This document shows, piece by piece, positions 15,226-22,254 of a DNA stretch of 38,075 nt (position 1 is the first letter of the stretch; each line of letters begins with the position of its first letter). A program made the position numbers and the translations under genes. The notes below the pieces were generated by a model. It was not told where the DNA came from. It saw only the letters and a list, made by a program, of their open reading frames with translations, and did not search any database. This stretch comes from Verrucomicrobiales bacterium (lineage in GTDB: Bacteria; Verrucomicrobiota; Verrucomicrobiia; Methylacidiphilales; JAAUTS01). The stretch is taken from assembly GCA_031279715.1 (NCBI GenBank), contig JAITHY010000040.1:1-38075 (forward strand). The letters run 5' to 3'.

Positions 15226-15344
15226 GCCCGCATTTTATCCCGCTGACCATGACCTGCAAGCGATAACTTTAACCGCGCGGATAATCCCCCCGTAAAAACC
15301 ATCTCATCACCAGCGCCGTGGCTCACCGTGTTTTCCGCCGCCCG

Positions 15345-16547
15345 TTAAGATCGATCCCGTTTCCCACGCCAGGCATTCTCGCGGGAAAAATAATGGAGGC
15401 GCGCGGAGTCGAGGGTCATCAAACCGTATAAAATTCCCGCCACCGGCAGCGTAAAACTCCAGAAAAAACCGAGGTTGAAAAATCTGACGGCGGGACGATA
15501 AACAAAAAATTGCACAAGCAGAATCAGCGCCCCGCACACCCCCGCCGCGTAACTGGTCACTGTCAGCGGCGCGGCGAACAAATGCGTCACCATCAGCGCC
15601 GGCAACATGAACGTGGCGAACAAGCCAGCCAGCGCCACCGCCAGCCGCGGCGGGTTGTGTTTCAACTCCGTGTACGCGCTGCGCCGCACCATGCGCCAAA
15701 TTTCGCCCAGGGTGCCGTAGGGCCGCTCGCTGATGACCTCGTGACCGCTCAATGACAAATTGATCGGCAAACCCTGCGCTTTAACCTGGCGGGCAAGATT
15801 CACATCGTCAATGAGGCAGCTTTTAATGGACTCCAGACTCCAGCCGAGTTTCACCAACGCTGACTGTGACAACAACACGCAACCACCGGCGGCGCCGGCG
15901 AATGGATCCCCCGGATTGTTGATGCGGCGCATCGGATAAAGCAAGTTGAAAAAAAACACGAACGCGGGGATGAGTAATTTTTCCCAAAACGACTCGCAAC
16001 GCAGCAACGCCATGCGCGAATTCAGCGCCAGCCCCGCTGACCGTGACTCCGCCACCAACCGCGAGACACTGCCCATCCGGTGCCAAATATCCGCGTCGGT
16101 CAACAGCACATAATCCGGCCAGTGCTCACGGTCAGCGCCGATGTTCCGCAAAGCCTGGTGCATCGCCCACACCTTCCCCACCCAGCCGTCCGGCAGCGCC
16201 CCGCCGGGAATCACCGTCAGCGAGCGATTTTTGTGCTCAAAAAATTCCACCGCGGCGCGCGCCGCCTCGGCGGTGCGGTCGCTCGAATGGTCGTCCACCA
16301 AATGAATGTCTATCCGCCCCGGAAAATCCTGATGATACAACGCGGGCACCGTCAGCGGCACCAAGTCCGCCTCGTTGCGCGCCGGCGTCACCACAACCAC
16401 GCGCAGGCACGCCAACTCCGCTGACGGCGAGCCTTTTTCATCAAGGTCGCCAATCGGCAGGAAATCCCACCGCCGGATTTTTTCCACCAGCAGCCAATCC
16501 CATGTCATCAACACCGCGACCAATACTATGAAGGCGACCAACACCAT
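15345..16547 (-). CDS. hpnB: HpnB-family glycosyltransferase (GT2), membrane-anchored
   Basis: A 400-residue protein with an N-terminal membrane helix, then a GT-A fold. VVVVTPARNEADLV is near residue 50, IHLVDDHSSDRT near 79, LPDGWVGKVWAMHQAL near 115 and the DxD-like LLTDADIWH near 148. It continues with LLIPAFVFFFNLLYPM near 190, AAGGCVLL near 215 and CLIDDVNLARQVKAQG near 235. Three to four C-terminal membrane helices follow. These blocks match the hopene-associated glycosyltransferase HpnB, although no hopanoid gene is near, so the acceptor is uncertain. TCTAAT (16560-16555) lies 7 nt before the ATG. Seven CGCTGAC words are scattered in it on both strands, five of them full 12-mers. Confidence 0.8.
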   Translation of the reverse strand: MVLVAFIVLVAVLMTWDWLLVEKIRRWDFLPIGDLDEKGSPSAELACLRVVVVTPARNEADLVPLTVPALYHQDFPGRIDIHLVDDHSSDRTAEAARAAVEFFEHKNRSLTVIPGGALPDGWVGKVWAMHQALRNIGADREHWPDYVLLTDADIWHRMGSVSRLVAESRSAGLALNSRMALLRCESFWEKLLIPAFVFFFNLLYPMRRINNPGDPFAGAAGGCVLLSQSALVKLGWSLESIKSCLIDDVNLARQVKAQGLPINLSLSGHEVISERPYGTLGEIWRMVRRSAYTELKHNPPRLAVALAGLFATFMLPALMVTHLFAAPLTVTSYAAGVCGALILLVQFFVYRPAVRFFNLGFFWSFTLPVAGILYGLMTLDSARLHYFSRENAWRGKRDRS

Positions 16548-16554
16548 GCTTGAA

Positions 16555-16560
16555 ATTAGA
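16555..16560 (-). promoter_or_regulatory. -10 element against the HpnB-family start codon
   Basis: On the minus strand TCTAAT ends 7 nt before the ATG at 16547, placing the expected +1 on or beside the start codon. TTGAAA is 15 bp upstream (16581-16576). Together with the hpt promoter, the 80-bp divergent gap would hold two near-leaderless promoters. Confidence 0.45.
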
Positions 16561-16592
16561 CACGGGAAATTCCAATTTCAAAATAAATACCG

Positions 16593-16621
16593 CTGGAATT
16601 CACATTCCGCGCCGCTACACT
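16593..16621 (+). promoter_or_regulatory. Promoter of hpt, predicted leaderless
   Basis: CTGGAA at 16593-16598, 17-bp spacer, TACACT at 16616-16621; the ATG follows after only 6 nt. The same CTGGAA box stands before pfkA. Transcription from this -10 would start at the A of the ATG. Confidence 0.5.
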
Positions 16622-16627
16622 GCGCGC

Positions 16628-17143
16628 ATGCCCCTGCCGGGAAAACCACTCATCAGCGCGCCACGCATCCAAAAACGGGTGCGGGAATTGGCCCGCTCCA
16701 TCGCCAGTCACTACCAGGGCAAGCCGCTGACCGTGGTCGGGCTGATGAACGGCGGGCTGTTTTTCATGGTGGATGTGACGCGGCGCCTGCCGCCCGACAC
16801 GCGGATTGAATGCTGGAAGGTCGGCAGTTATCACGGCAAAAAATCCACCAACCGCGTCATCGGGCTGGACGGTTGCGAGGGCGATTATCACGGGCGGCAC
16901 GTCCTGCTGCTCGACGACATTCTGGACACCGGGCGAACGCTGTCCGAGACGCGGGAAAAATTGCTCCAGACCGGCGCCGTCAGCGTCAAAACATGCGTGC
17001 TATTGTCCAAAAACGCCCCGCGCGTCCGCGCCGTCAGCGCCGATTGGGTTGGCTTCAAAATCGAAAACCATTACGTCATCGGTTACGGGCTGGACTACCG
17101 CCACCGCTACCGCACGCTGCCAATGATTCGCCGGCTGGATTAA
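16628..17143 (+). CDS. hpt: Hypoxanthine phosphoribosyltransferase
   Basis: Purine salvage enzyme joining hypoxanthine (or guanine) to PRPP to give the nucleotide. The 171-residue protein has the PRPP-binding loop VLLLDDILDTGRTL at residues 92-105 with the two acidic residues and the TGRT phosphate loop. The GLMNGGLFFMVD block is near 38, KVGSYHG near 64, and DWVGFKIENHYVIGYGLDY near the end matches the Hpt C-terminus. The frame is open 26 codons upstream, but ATG 16628 gives family length and lies 6 nt after a -10 box. The neighbouring pfkA has a similar promoter but its own start. Three CGCTGAC words occur here. Confidence 0.92.
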   Translation: MPLPGKPLISAPRIQKRVRELARSIASHYQGKPLTVVGLMNGGLFFMVDVTRRLPPDTRIECWKVGSYHGKKSTNRVIGLDGCEGDYHGRHVLLLDDILDTGRTLSETREKLLQTGAVSVKTCVLLSKNAPRVRAVSADWVGFKIENHYVIGYGLDYRHRYRTLPMIRRLD

Positions 17144-17160
17144 AAATTCCTCACAATTCG

Positions 17161-17188
17161 CTGGAAAAATATATATTTCCCCTATACT
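17161..17188 (+). promoter_or_regulatory. Promoter of pfkA, predicted leaderless
   Basis: CTGGAA at 17161-17166, 16-bp AT-rich spacer, TATACT at 17183-17188; the ATG at 17196 follows after 7 nt. No Shine-Dalgarno fits in the gap. The -35 box is identical to that before hpt. Confidence 0.55.
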
Positions 17189-17195
17189 CGCTCAC

Positions 17196-18281
17196 ATGGC
17201 TTCCAAACGTATTGCTGTTTTAACCAGTGGCGGGGACTGCCCCGGCCTTAACGCGGTCATTCGCGGCGTGGCGCACGCCGCCGCTCATCACAACTGGGAG
17301 GTAATCGGCTTCACCGACGGTTACGAGGGTATGCTCTCACCCGTGCGCTACCGGATTTTGGACACCGGCGCAACCGACGGCATCATGCAACTGGGCGGCA
17401 CCATCCTCGGCACCACCAACAAAGGACGTTTCGTCGCCAAAATCGGACACGGCAACAAGGCTGAGCTTGACCCCGCCATCATCAACGAGGCGAGGGAAAC
17501 GCTGGACGGACTGGGAGTCGAGGCGGTGGTCTGCATCGGCGGCGACGGTTCGCTGAGCACCGCGCAACAACTTTTTGAAAATGGCATCAAAACCATCGGC
17601 GTCCCGAAGACCATCGACAACGACATCGCGGCAACGGCCATGACCTTCGGCTTTGACTCCGCCATTTCCTGCGTGGTTGACTCAATGGACAAACTATACA
17701 CCACCGCGCGCAGCCACAAACGCTGCATGATTGTTGAAGTCATGGGACGCTACGCCGGCTGGATTGCGTTGCACGGCGGCCTGGCGGGCGGCGCGGACAT
17801 TATCCTGCTGCCGGAAATTCCGTTTGATATCGACAAAGTTTGCGAAGTGGTGAAAACGCGCGAGGCAAACGGTTATTACACCACGATGATCGTCGTCGCC
17901 GAAGGCGCGAAAAAAAGCGACGGCACCTATACCACCAAGGACGCGCAAGGGCGAAAGGGCGAGGCCGCTCTGGGCGGAATCGGTGATTACGTCGCCCAAA
18001 GCATCGCGGAAAAAACCGGCAAGGAAACGCGCTGCACCGTGCTGGGTCACTTGCAGCGCGGCGGCGACCCGACAGCACTTGACCGCATTCTTGGCAGTTC
18101 GTTTGGCGTCGCGGCGGTGGAACTTATCGCGGCGGGCAAGTTTGGGCACATGGTCAGCTACCGCAATGACGAAATCACCAACGTGCCGATTATCGACGCA
18201 GTCAGCCATCTGAAGCAGGTCAAACCTGACAGTCAGCTGGTCAAAACCTGCCGCGACATCGGCATCAGCTTCGGCGATTAA
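17196..18281 (+). CDS. pfkA: 6-phosphofructokinase (ATP-dependent, group III type)
   Basis: Phosphorylates fructose 6-phosphate to the 1,6-bisphosphate, the committing step of glycolysis. The 361-residue protein shows IAVLTSGGDCPGLNAVIRG at the N-terminus, the nucleotide block CIGGDGSLSTAQ near 110, and the catalytic PKTIDNDI near 132. Gly in GGDGS predicts ATP use, whereas Lys in PKTID (instead of PGTID) is seen in PPi enzymes and in a mixed actinobacterial-type ATP group. So ATP is likely but not certain. Together with pckG in this window, both directions of the glycolysis/gluconeogenesis branch are present. No CGCTGAC word occurs in 1.1 kb. It converges on the CHAP gene with hairpins between. 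Confidence 0.93.
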   Translation: MASKRIAVLTSGGDCPGLNAVIRGVAHAAAHHNWEVIGFTDGYEGMLSPVRYRILDTGATDGIMQLGGTILGTTNKGRFVAKIGHGNKAELDPAIINEARETLDGLGVEAVVCIGGDGSLSTAQQLFENGIKTIGVPKTIDNDIAATAMTFGFDSAISCVVDSMDKLYTTARSHKRCMIVEVMGRYAGWIALHGGLAGGADIILLPEIPFDIDKVCEVVKTREANGYYTTMIVVAEGAKKSDGTYTTKDAQGRKGEAALGGIGDYVAQSIAEKTGKETRCTVLGHLQRGGDPTALDRILGSSFGVAAVELIAAGKFGHMVSYRNDEITNVPIIDAVSHLKQVKPDSQLVKTCRDIGISFGD

Positions 18282-18307
18282 ATTCCACCGAAATGGCGCG
18301 GAGCGCG

Positions 18308-18334
18308 CCGGATTATTTTTAATAAATAATCCGG
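18308..18334. terminator. 11-bp hairpin between convergent pfkA and CHAP genes
   Basis: CCGGATTATTT (18308-18318) and AAATAATCCGG (18324-18334) are exact complements around TTAAT. No T-run follows on either side. It is probably a bidirectional 3' end structure for the converging transcripts. Confidence 0.55.
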
Positions 18335-18344
18335 ACTCCCTCAC

Positions 18345-18377
18345 GCCTTTGCAGTGAACAAAGGCTCCCCTATTTTT
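18345..18377 (+). terminator. Candidate intrinsic terminator of pfkA
   Basis: GCCTTTG (18345-18351) pairs with CAAAGGC (18359-18365) around a 7-nt loop, and a T-rich run (TATTTTTT, 18371-18378) follows 5 nt later. The T-run also encodes the last Lys codons of the CHAP gene on the other strand, so its origin may be coding. Moderate support. Confidence 0.4.
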
Positions 18378-19017
18378 TCAATCTCAACCATCCCGCGGGC
18401 GCGCCAAGCCCGCCATATTCACCGACAAAATATTTCCCGTCCCGCACGCTGACAGTGAGCCGCTTCCGCGACCCGCTCCTGATGTTCTGCTGCACAATCT
18501 CAATCGCCTCCTCATCCGCCCCGCACACAATCGCCACATGCCCGAAGCCGCGGCTCGTCCACACGATAATGTCATCCACCCGCGGCGGCTCATCCCCGCC
18601 GTTGATGAATTGCCGCAGCCCGCGCCTCACGTTCAGCGAGCCGTGCGGTGTCTTCCGGTCAAAAAACTCCGCCGCGTGCCCCATCCCGTCGGGAAAATCA
18701 TGTTTCATGCGGTCATGATAAAACCGTTTCATAAACTCCACGCACTGCCACTTCTGCCCGTAATAATACCCATCCTCAGCGTAATGCCGCCCCCAAGTCT
18801 TCGTATACGCAATGCCATTGCTCCGCACTACCACCCCGCGCCACATATCAATACTCCCGCCCACCCTCAGCGGCGGCTCGCCCAAAATCCACACCGCCCG
18901 CGATTGCGGCCCCTTGCCCGCCGCCAAAAACACCAATTGAAATCCGGTCAACAACAGCAAACCGCCCGCCAGCAAAGTGCCGCCAATCATCAACATTGAG
19001 CGCAACATCCGATTCAT
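18370..19017 (-). CDS. CHAP-domain amidase, glutathionylspermidine-amidase-like, membrane-anchored
   Basis: A 215-residue protein with an N-terminal signal anchor (residues 8-34, GGTLLAGGLLLLTGFQLVFL), then a CHAP/NlpC-type cysteine amidase domain. The nucleophile is Cys92 in KWQCVEFMKRFY and the His is His160 in GFGHVAIV. GVVVRSNG near 61 and KWQCVEF match the amidase half of E. coli glutathionylspermidine synthetase/amidase and trypanothione amidases. The exported position suggests action on peptides or cell wall instead, so the substrate is open. ATG 19017 is chosen because it starts the anchor; the frame continues upstream. The gene lies 85 bp after the ATP-grasp-like gene on the same strand, recalling a split version of the bifunctional enzyme. 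Confidence 0.72.
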   Translation of the reverse strand: MNRMLRSMLMIGGTLLAGGLLLLTGFQLVFLAAGKGPQSRAVWILGEPPLRVGGSIDMWRGVVVRSNGIAYTKTWGRHYAEDGYYYGQKWQCVEFMKRFYHDRMKHDFPDGMGHAAEFFDRKTPHGSLNVRRGLRQFINGGDEPPRVDDIIVWTSRGFGHVAIVCGADEEAIEIVQQNIRSGSRKRLTVSVRDGKYFVGEYGGLGAPAGWLRLKK

Positions 19018-19102
19018 AACCGGCGCTTTTTCCCAGATAAAAAATAGTCCATTCGCACAGCCCGCTCCATCACCGCCAATTAAGCCAAAACCACGGCCAA
19101 AA

Positions 19103-20365
19103 TCAATCCCTCTCCTTCGCAGGAACAATAATCGCCTCGCTCATGCCATGGATGATTTTTTTGTCGGCGGGGGTGATGGTCACCAGCACGCCTTTGAGCG
19201 TCGCCCGGCCCTCTTCGACGAAATAGTACGGGCACAGGCGCGCTCTGCCTTCCATCATCGTCAACGCCCGCGCCTGCTCGTCCCAGTATGGATGGCTGAT
19301 GATTTTGCCCCTGACAAAGCGCTGCATGATCCGCGGCGATTTGCCAAAATCCGCCAGCGCCCGATGCACCGCCTCCCGCCACTCCTTTCCGCTTACATCA
19401 AAGCCAACGGTGACTCCGCGCGAACCCCACGCCAGCGGTGAGAAACCGGAAATCTTTAACACCAACTCCCGTTCCTTTTGCGAAAACTCCGCGACCTCCC
19501 GCCAACTGTGCGCCTCCAAACCCGGCAGCGCCGCGGTCGGCGGCAATTCCGTCGGCTCGACCACCCAGCTCGGCGGGATGATTTTTTGCAAGTCGCGCCA
19601 ATAGCGGTCGCCCAATTCCTGGCGCCAAAACTGCCGCAACGGTTTCAACCAAAACAGCGCGAGCCACATTTTTTCCTCCAAGAACGGTTTGAGCGGCGGA
19701 TCAATGCTCACCGTCAGCGTGTGGCTCGCTGACAGTGACGGCAAATTTTCCCAGTCAAAACATTCGAAAAAACGGTACACAGGCTCGCTGTTAAAGCGGT
19801 AACTCTCAGCGTCCTTCACCCGCCGCGCGCCGTGCAGCCATTCCATTTCGGGGCGATAGTCAGCGGCTTCCTTGCTGATAACCACGCTGCCGGCGGGAAA
19901 ATGTTTCCGCGCCGCGTCCTTCATCCCCGCCGCGCCGCCAATGACCGCCTCACCGTTGGCGGCGTAAGTTTCATTCAACCATGCCGTCAGCCCGACGCCG
20001 CCCGGCACCGAGTCAATTTCCGACAACGCAAAACCACCCTCAGCGAGCATCAAATCGGGACGAATAATTGTCGGCACGTCGTTTTTCCGCTCCGCTGACC
20101 GTGAGATTTCCACCAACTCGCGCGGCTTGCCAAGATCAAGCCACTCCGCTATCCATGAGGGCGCTTGACCCTGATAACTTTTTCGGTACAACAAGTTCGC
20201 CGCCCGCAAAAAGGCGTGCAGCCGCGCGCCGAGTTTTTCCAGATATTCCACCGTCGCCGAGTCAATCGGGAAGGCTGACGGTGACACCCGCCACGTCTTC
20301 CCCGCGAACAAGCCGCTGGCGGGCATGGCGCGTTTGATGTTGTCCACTTTTTCTCTCATCGGCAT
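19103..20365 (-). CDS. ATP-grasp-like ligase, possibly glutathionylspermidine-synthase-related
   Basis: A 420-residue cytoplasmic protein. Blocks such as IIRPDLMLAEGGFALSEIDS with PGGVGLTAWLNE (about 98-130) resemble the D/E-x-N/D substrate and Mg segments of the GspS-type circularly permuted ATP-grasp family. LVLKISGFSPLAWGSRGVTV (about 304-323) and RIMQRFVRGKIISHPYWDE (about 348-366) look like the nucleotide and metal-binding part. Such enzymes form amide bonds using ATP. The start is immediately after the pdxA stop (no gap), so it belongs to the mfd-surA-pdxA run, with a CHAP amidase gene following. The assignment to a ligase is from motif resemblance only; an uncharacterised conserved family is equally possible. 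Four exact CGCTGAC words occur here. Confidence 0.5.
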   Translation of the reverse strand: MPMREKVDNIKRAMPASGLFAGKTWRVSPSAFPIDSATVEYLEKLGARLHAFLRAANLLYRKSYQGQAPSWIAEWLDLGKPRELVEISRSAERKNDVPTIIRPDLMLAEGGFALSEIDSVPGGVGLTAWLNETYAANGEAVIGGAAGMKDAARKHFPAGSVVISKEAADYRPEMEWLHGARRVKDAESYRFNSEPVYRFFECFDWENLPSLSASHTLTVSIDPPLKPFLEEKMWLALFWLKPLRQFWRQELGDRYWRDLQKIIPPSWVVEPTELPPTAALPGLEAHSWREVAEFSQKERELVLKISGFSPLAWGSRGVTVGFDVSGKEWREAVHRALADFGKSPRIMQRFVRGKIISHPYWDEQARALTMMEGRARLCPYYFVEEGRATLKGVLVTITPADKKIIHGMSEAIIVPAKERD

Positions 20366-21247
20366 TTATCGGTTAAGCAGCTTCGCCGTCAACGTCAGCG
20401 CCGCAATCAGGCTCTCCGCCGAGGCGAGGTTTTTACCGGCAATGTCCGCCGCAGTCCCGTGGTCGGGCGAGGAGCGCCAGAACGGCAAACCCAAGGTCAA
20501 ATTTACCCCTTCCTCAAACGCAAGCAACTTAAATGGGATCAACCCCTGGTCGTGATACAAGCACAGCACCGCGTCAAATTTCCCGGCAATAGCGTGATTA
20601 AACACCGTGTCCGCCGGCAACGGACCGCTGACGGTGAGGCCAAATTTTTTCCTCAGGCGCGCGACCGCGGGCTGTACAATTTTTCGCTCCTCATCACCAA
20701 ACAGCCCGCCCTCGCCCGCGTGCGGATTCAAGCCGCACACCGCCAGCCGCGGACGCGCAACATCCATTTTTTTCAACAGCGTCAGCGTCCGCTCCGCATG
20801 CGTGACAATGAGTGCCGGCGTCAGCATTTTAACCGCCGCTGACAGTGAGCAGTGCGTTGACACCAACGCCACGCGCAATTTCTCCGATTGCATCGTCATG
20901 GTCACCTCATGGTCGGCGAGTCCAAACGCATGCGCGTAAAACTCCGTCTGCCCGGGAAAATTGAAGCCGATTTGCGCGAGGTTTTTTTTGCACACCGGCG
21001 CGTTGACGACGGCGTGAATTTCCCCGCCGCGGATGAGGCGCGCCGATTCATTGAGCGCCGCCAGTGCCGCCGCCGCTGACCGTCTGGAAAGTTTCCCCGG
21101 CGCAAACCCCGCCGCGCTGCCGATGAGGCGCACGCTGACGTTGAACTCGGAGGGTTTGAACACCGTCAGCGCCCTGGCTATAATCTCCGGGCCAATTCCG
21201 CAAGGGTCGCCAATGGTAAGGCCAATGACTGGTGGGGAGGATTTCAC
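20366..21247 (-). CDS. pdxA: 4-hydroxythreonine-4-phosphate dehydrogenase
   Basis: PdxA oxidises 4-phosphohydroxy-threonine in the DXP-dependent pyridoxal phosphate pathway. The 293-residue product opens VIGLTIGDPCGIGPEII, the family signature. It carries QIGFNFPGQTEFYAHAFG near 112, VALVSTHCSLSAAV near 150, LAVCGLNPHAGEGGLFGDEE (about 188-207) and LYHDQGLIPFKLL near 240, with the metal-binding His residues in the NPHAGE and YHDQG blocks. It is somewhat shorter than the E. coli enzyme (about 330). It starts 2 bp after the surA stop and its stop abuts the next start. Seven CGCTGAC words occur in 0.9 kb, the highest density of any enzyme here. Confidence 0.95.
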   Translation of the reverse strand: MKSSPPVIGLTIGDPCGIGPEIIARALTVFKPSEFNVSVRLIGSAAGFAPGKLSRRSAAAALAALNESARLIRGGEIHAVVNAPVCKKNLAQIGFNFPGQTEFYAHAFGLADHEVTMTMQSEKLRVALVSTHCSLSAAVKMLTPALIVTHAERTLTLLKKMDVARPRLAVCGLNPHAGEGGLFGDEERKIVQPAVARLRKKFGLTVSGPLPADTVFNHAIAGKFDAVLCLYHDQGLIPFKLLAFEEGVNLTLGLPFWRSSPDHGTAADIAGKNLASAESLIAALTLTAKLLNR

Positions 21248-21249
21248 GG

Positions 21250-22254
21250 TCAGAAAAACATCTTGATAAATGCCTTCGCCCGCAGGCCGTCAAGCCATTC
21301 CTGCTGCAAACGCTCGCGCTCCTGCTGCAACAACGCGCCCTCAATGCCGTCGCGGACTTGGGCGAGCGGGAGAACGGAGGATTTTTTCACCTCGTCCACC
21401 ATCAGGATATGATAGCCATCGTCAGTCTCGATAATCGGGCTGTTCTGGCCGGGGCGTAATTTGAAGGCAACGTCAGCGAGTTCCTTGCGCAACGAGGCGG
21501 CGGTCACCCAGCCGAGGTCGCCGCCGGCGGCGGATTGCGCGCCTTGCGAATACGACCTGGCCAGATTGGCGAAATCCGAGCCGGTATTCACCTTCGCCTG
21601 AATTTCCTTCATCTGCAAATATTGCGGGTCAACCTCGATTTCCTGGCCGTCAGCCTCCTTGCGTTTCTCCTTGAACAGCGCCTTGCGCATGAAAATATCG
21701 CGCAACTTAACCTGCTCCGGCTGCGCGAACTGCTTAATATTATCCTGATAATATTGCTCAATTTGATATGGCGAAACAATCACCGCCGCGGACACATTAC
21801 GCTGGCGCATCGCGTTGACAATGACCCGGCTCTTCAGGTTTTCCTTGTAACTGTCAATCGAAATACCCTGCGCCTGCAGCGTCCGCACAAAAGTCGAGCG
21901 GTCACCGCCGAACTGGTCCTTGATGATTTTGCCCATCTGATCGTCAGCGATGCTGTCCGGCAAAAAGAACCCCTGCGCGTTGAAATCCTGAATGATCAAC
22001 TGCCTCTCAATCAGCGCCTTCAGCGCCGCCAGCCGCGCCTCCTTGATTTTCTCCACCAGATTCAAGCCGCTGTACATCTGGCTGTACTGCTGCTCTATCG
22101 GCTCCACTTCCTTGCGCACCTCGGAAAAGGTGATGACCTTGTCGTTCACCACCGCCGCAACGCCGTCCACCGCCGGTGACTGCGCCGCTGACCATGACCC
22201 GGCCGCCAGCAACACCGTGACCGTCAGCGCCCATCTTTTAATGACAAAATCCAT
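21250..22254 (-). CDS. surA: SurA-like periplasmic peptidyl-prolyl isomerase/chaperone
   Basis: Periplasmic chaperone and cis-trans prolyl isomerase that helps fold outer-membrane proteins. The 334-residue protein has a signal peptide (RWALTVTVLLAAGSWSAAQ), the SurA N-terminal chaperone segment starting VDGVAAVVNDKVITFSEVRK, and a parvulin domain around 170-300. Family-like blocks include VKLRDIFMRKALF, FANLARSYSQGAQSAAGGDL and PIIETDDGYHILMVDEV. One parvulin domain is visible rather than the two of E. coli SurA. The first 10 codons overlap the end of mfd by 31 bp, so the two are cotranscribed. The signal peptide carries two copies of the dispersed word (22186, 22223). Confidence 0.88.
   Translation of the reverse strand: MDFVIKRWALTVTVLLAAGSWSAAQSPAVDGVAAVVNDKVITFSEVRKEVEPIEQQYSQMYSGLNLVEKIKEARLAALKALIERQLIIQDFNAQGFFLPDSIADDQMGKIIKDQFGGDRSTFVRTLQAQGISIDSYKENLKSRVIVNAMRQRNVSAAVIVSPYQIEQYYQDNIKQFAQPEQVKLRDIFMRKALFKEKRKEADGQEIEVDPQYLQMKEIQAKVNTGSDFANLARSYSQGAQSAAGGDLGWVTAASLRKELADVAFKLRPGQNSPIIETDDGYHILMVDEVKKSSVLPLAQVRDGIEGALLQQERERLQQEWLDGLRAKAFIKMFF

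Noticed and set aside
16550..16627. Longer Hpt start with 26 extra residues
   Set aside because: The extension would include the promoter boxes and lies outside family length.
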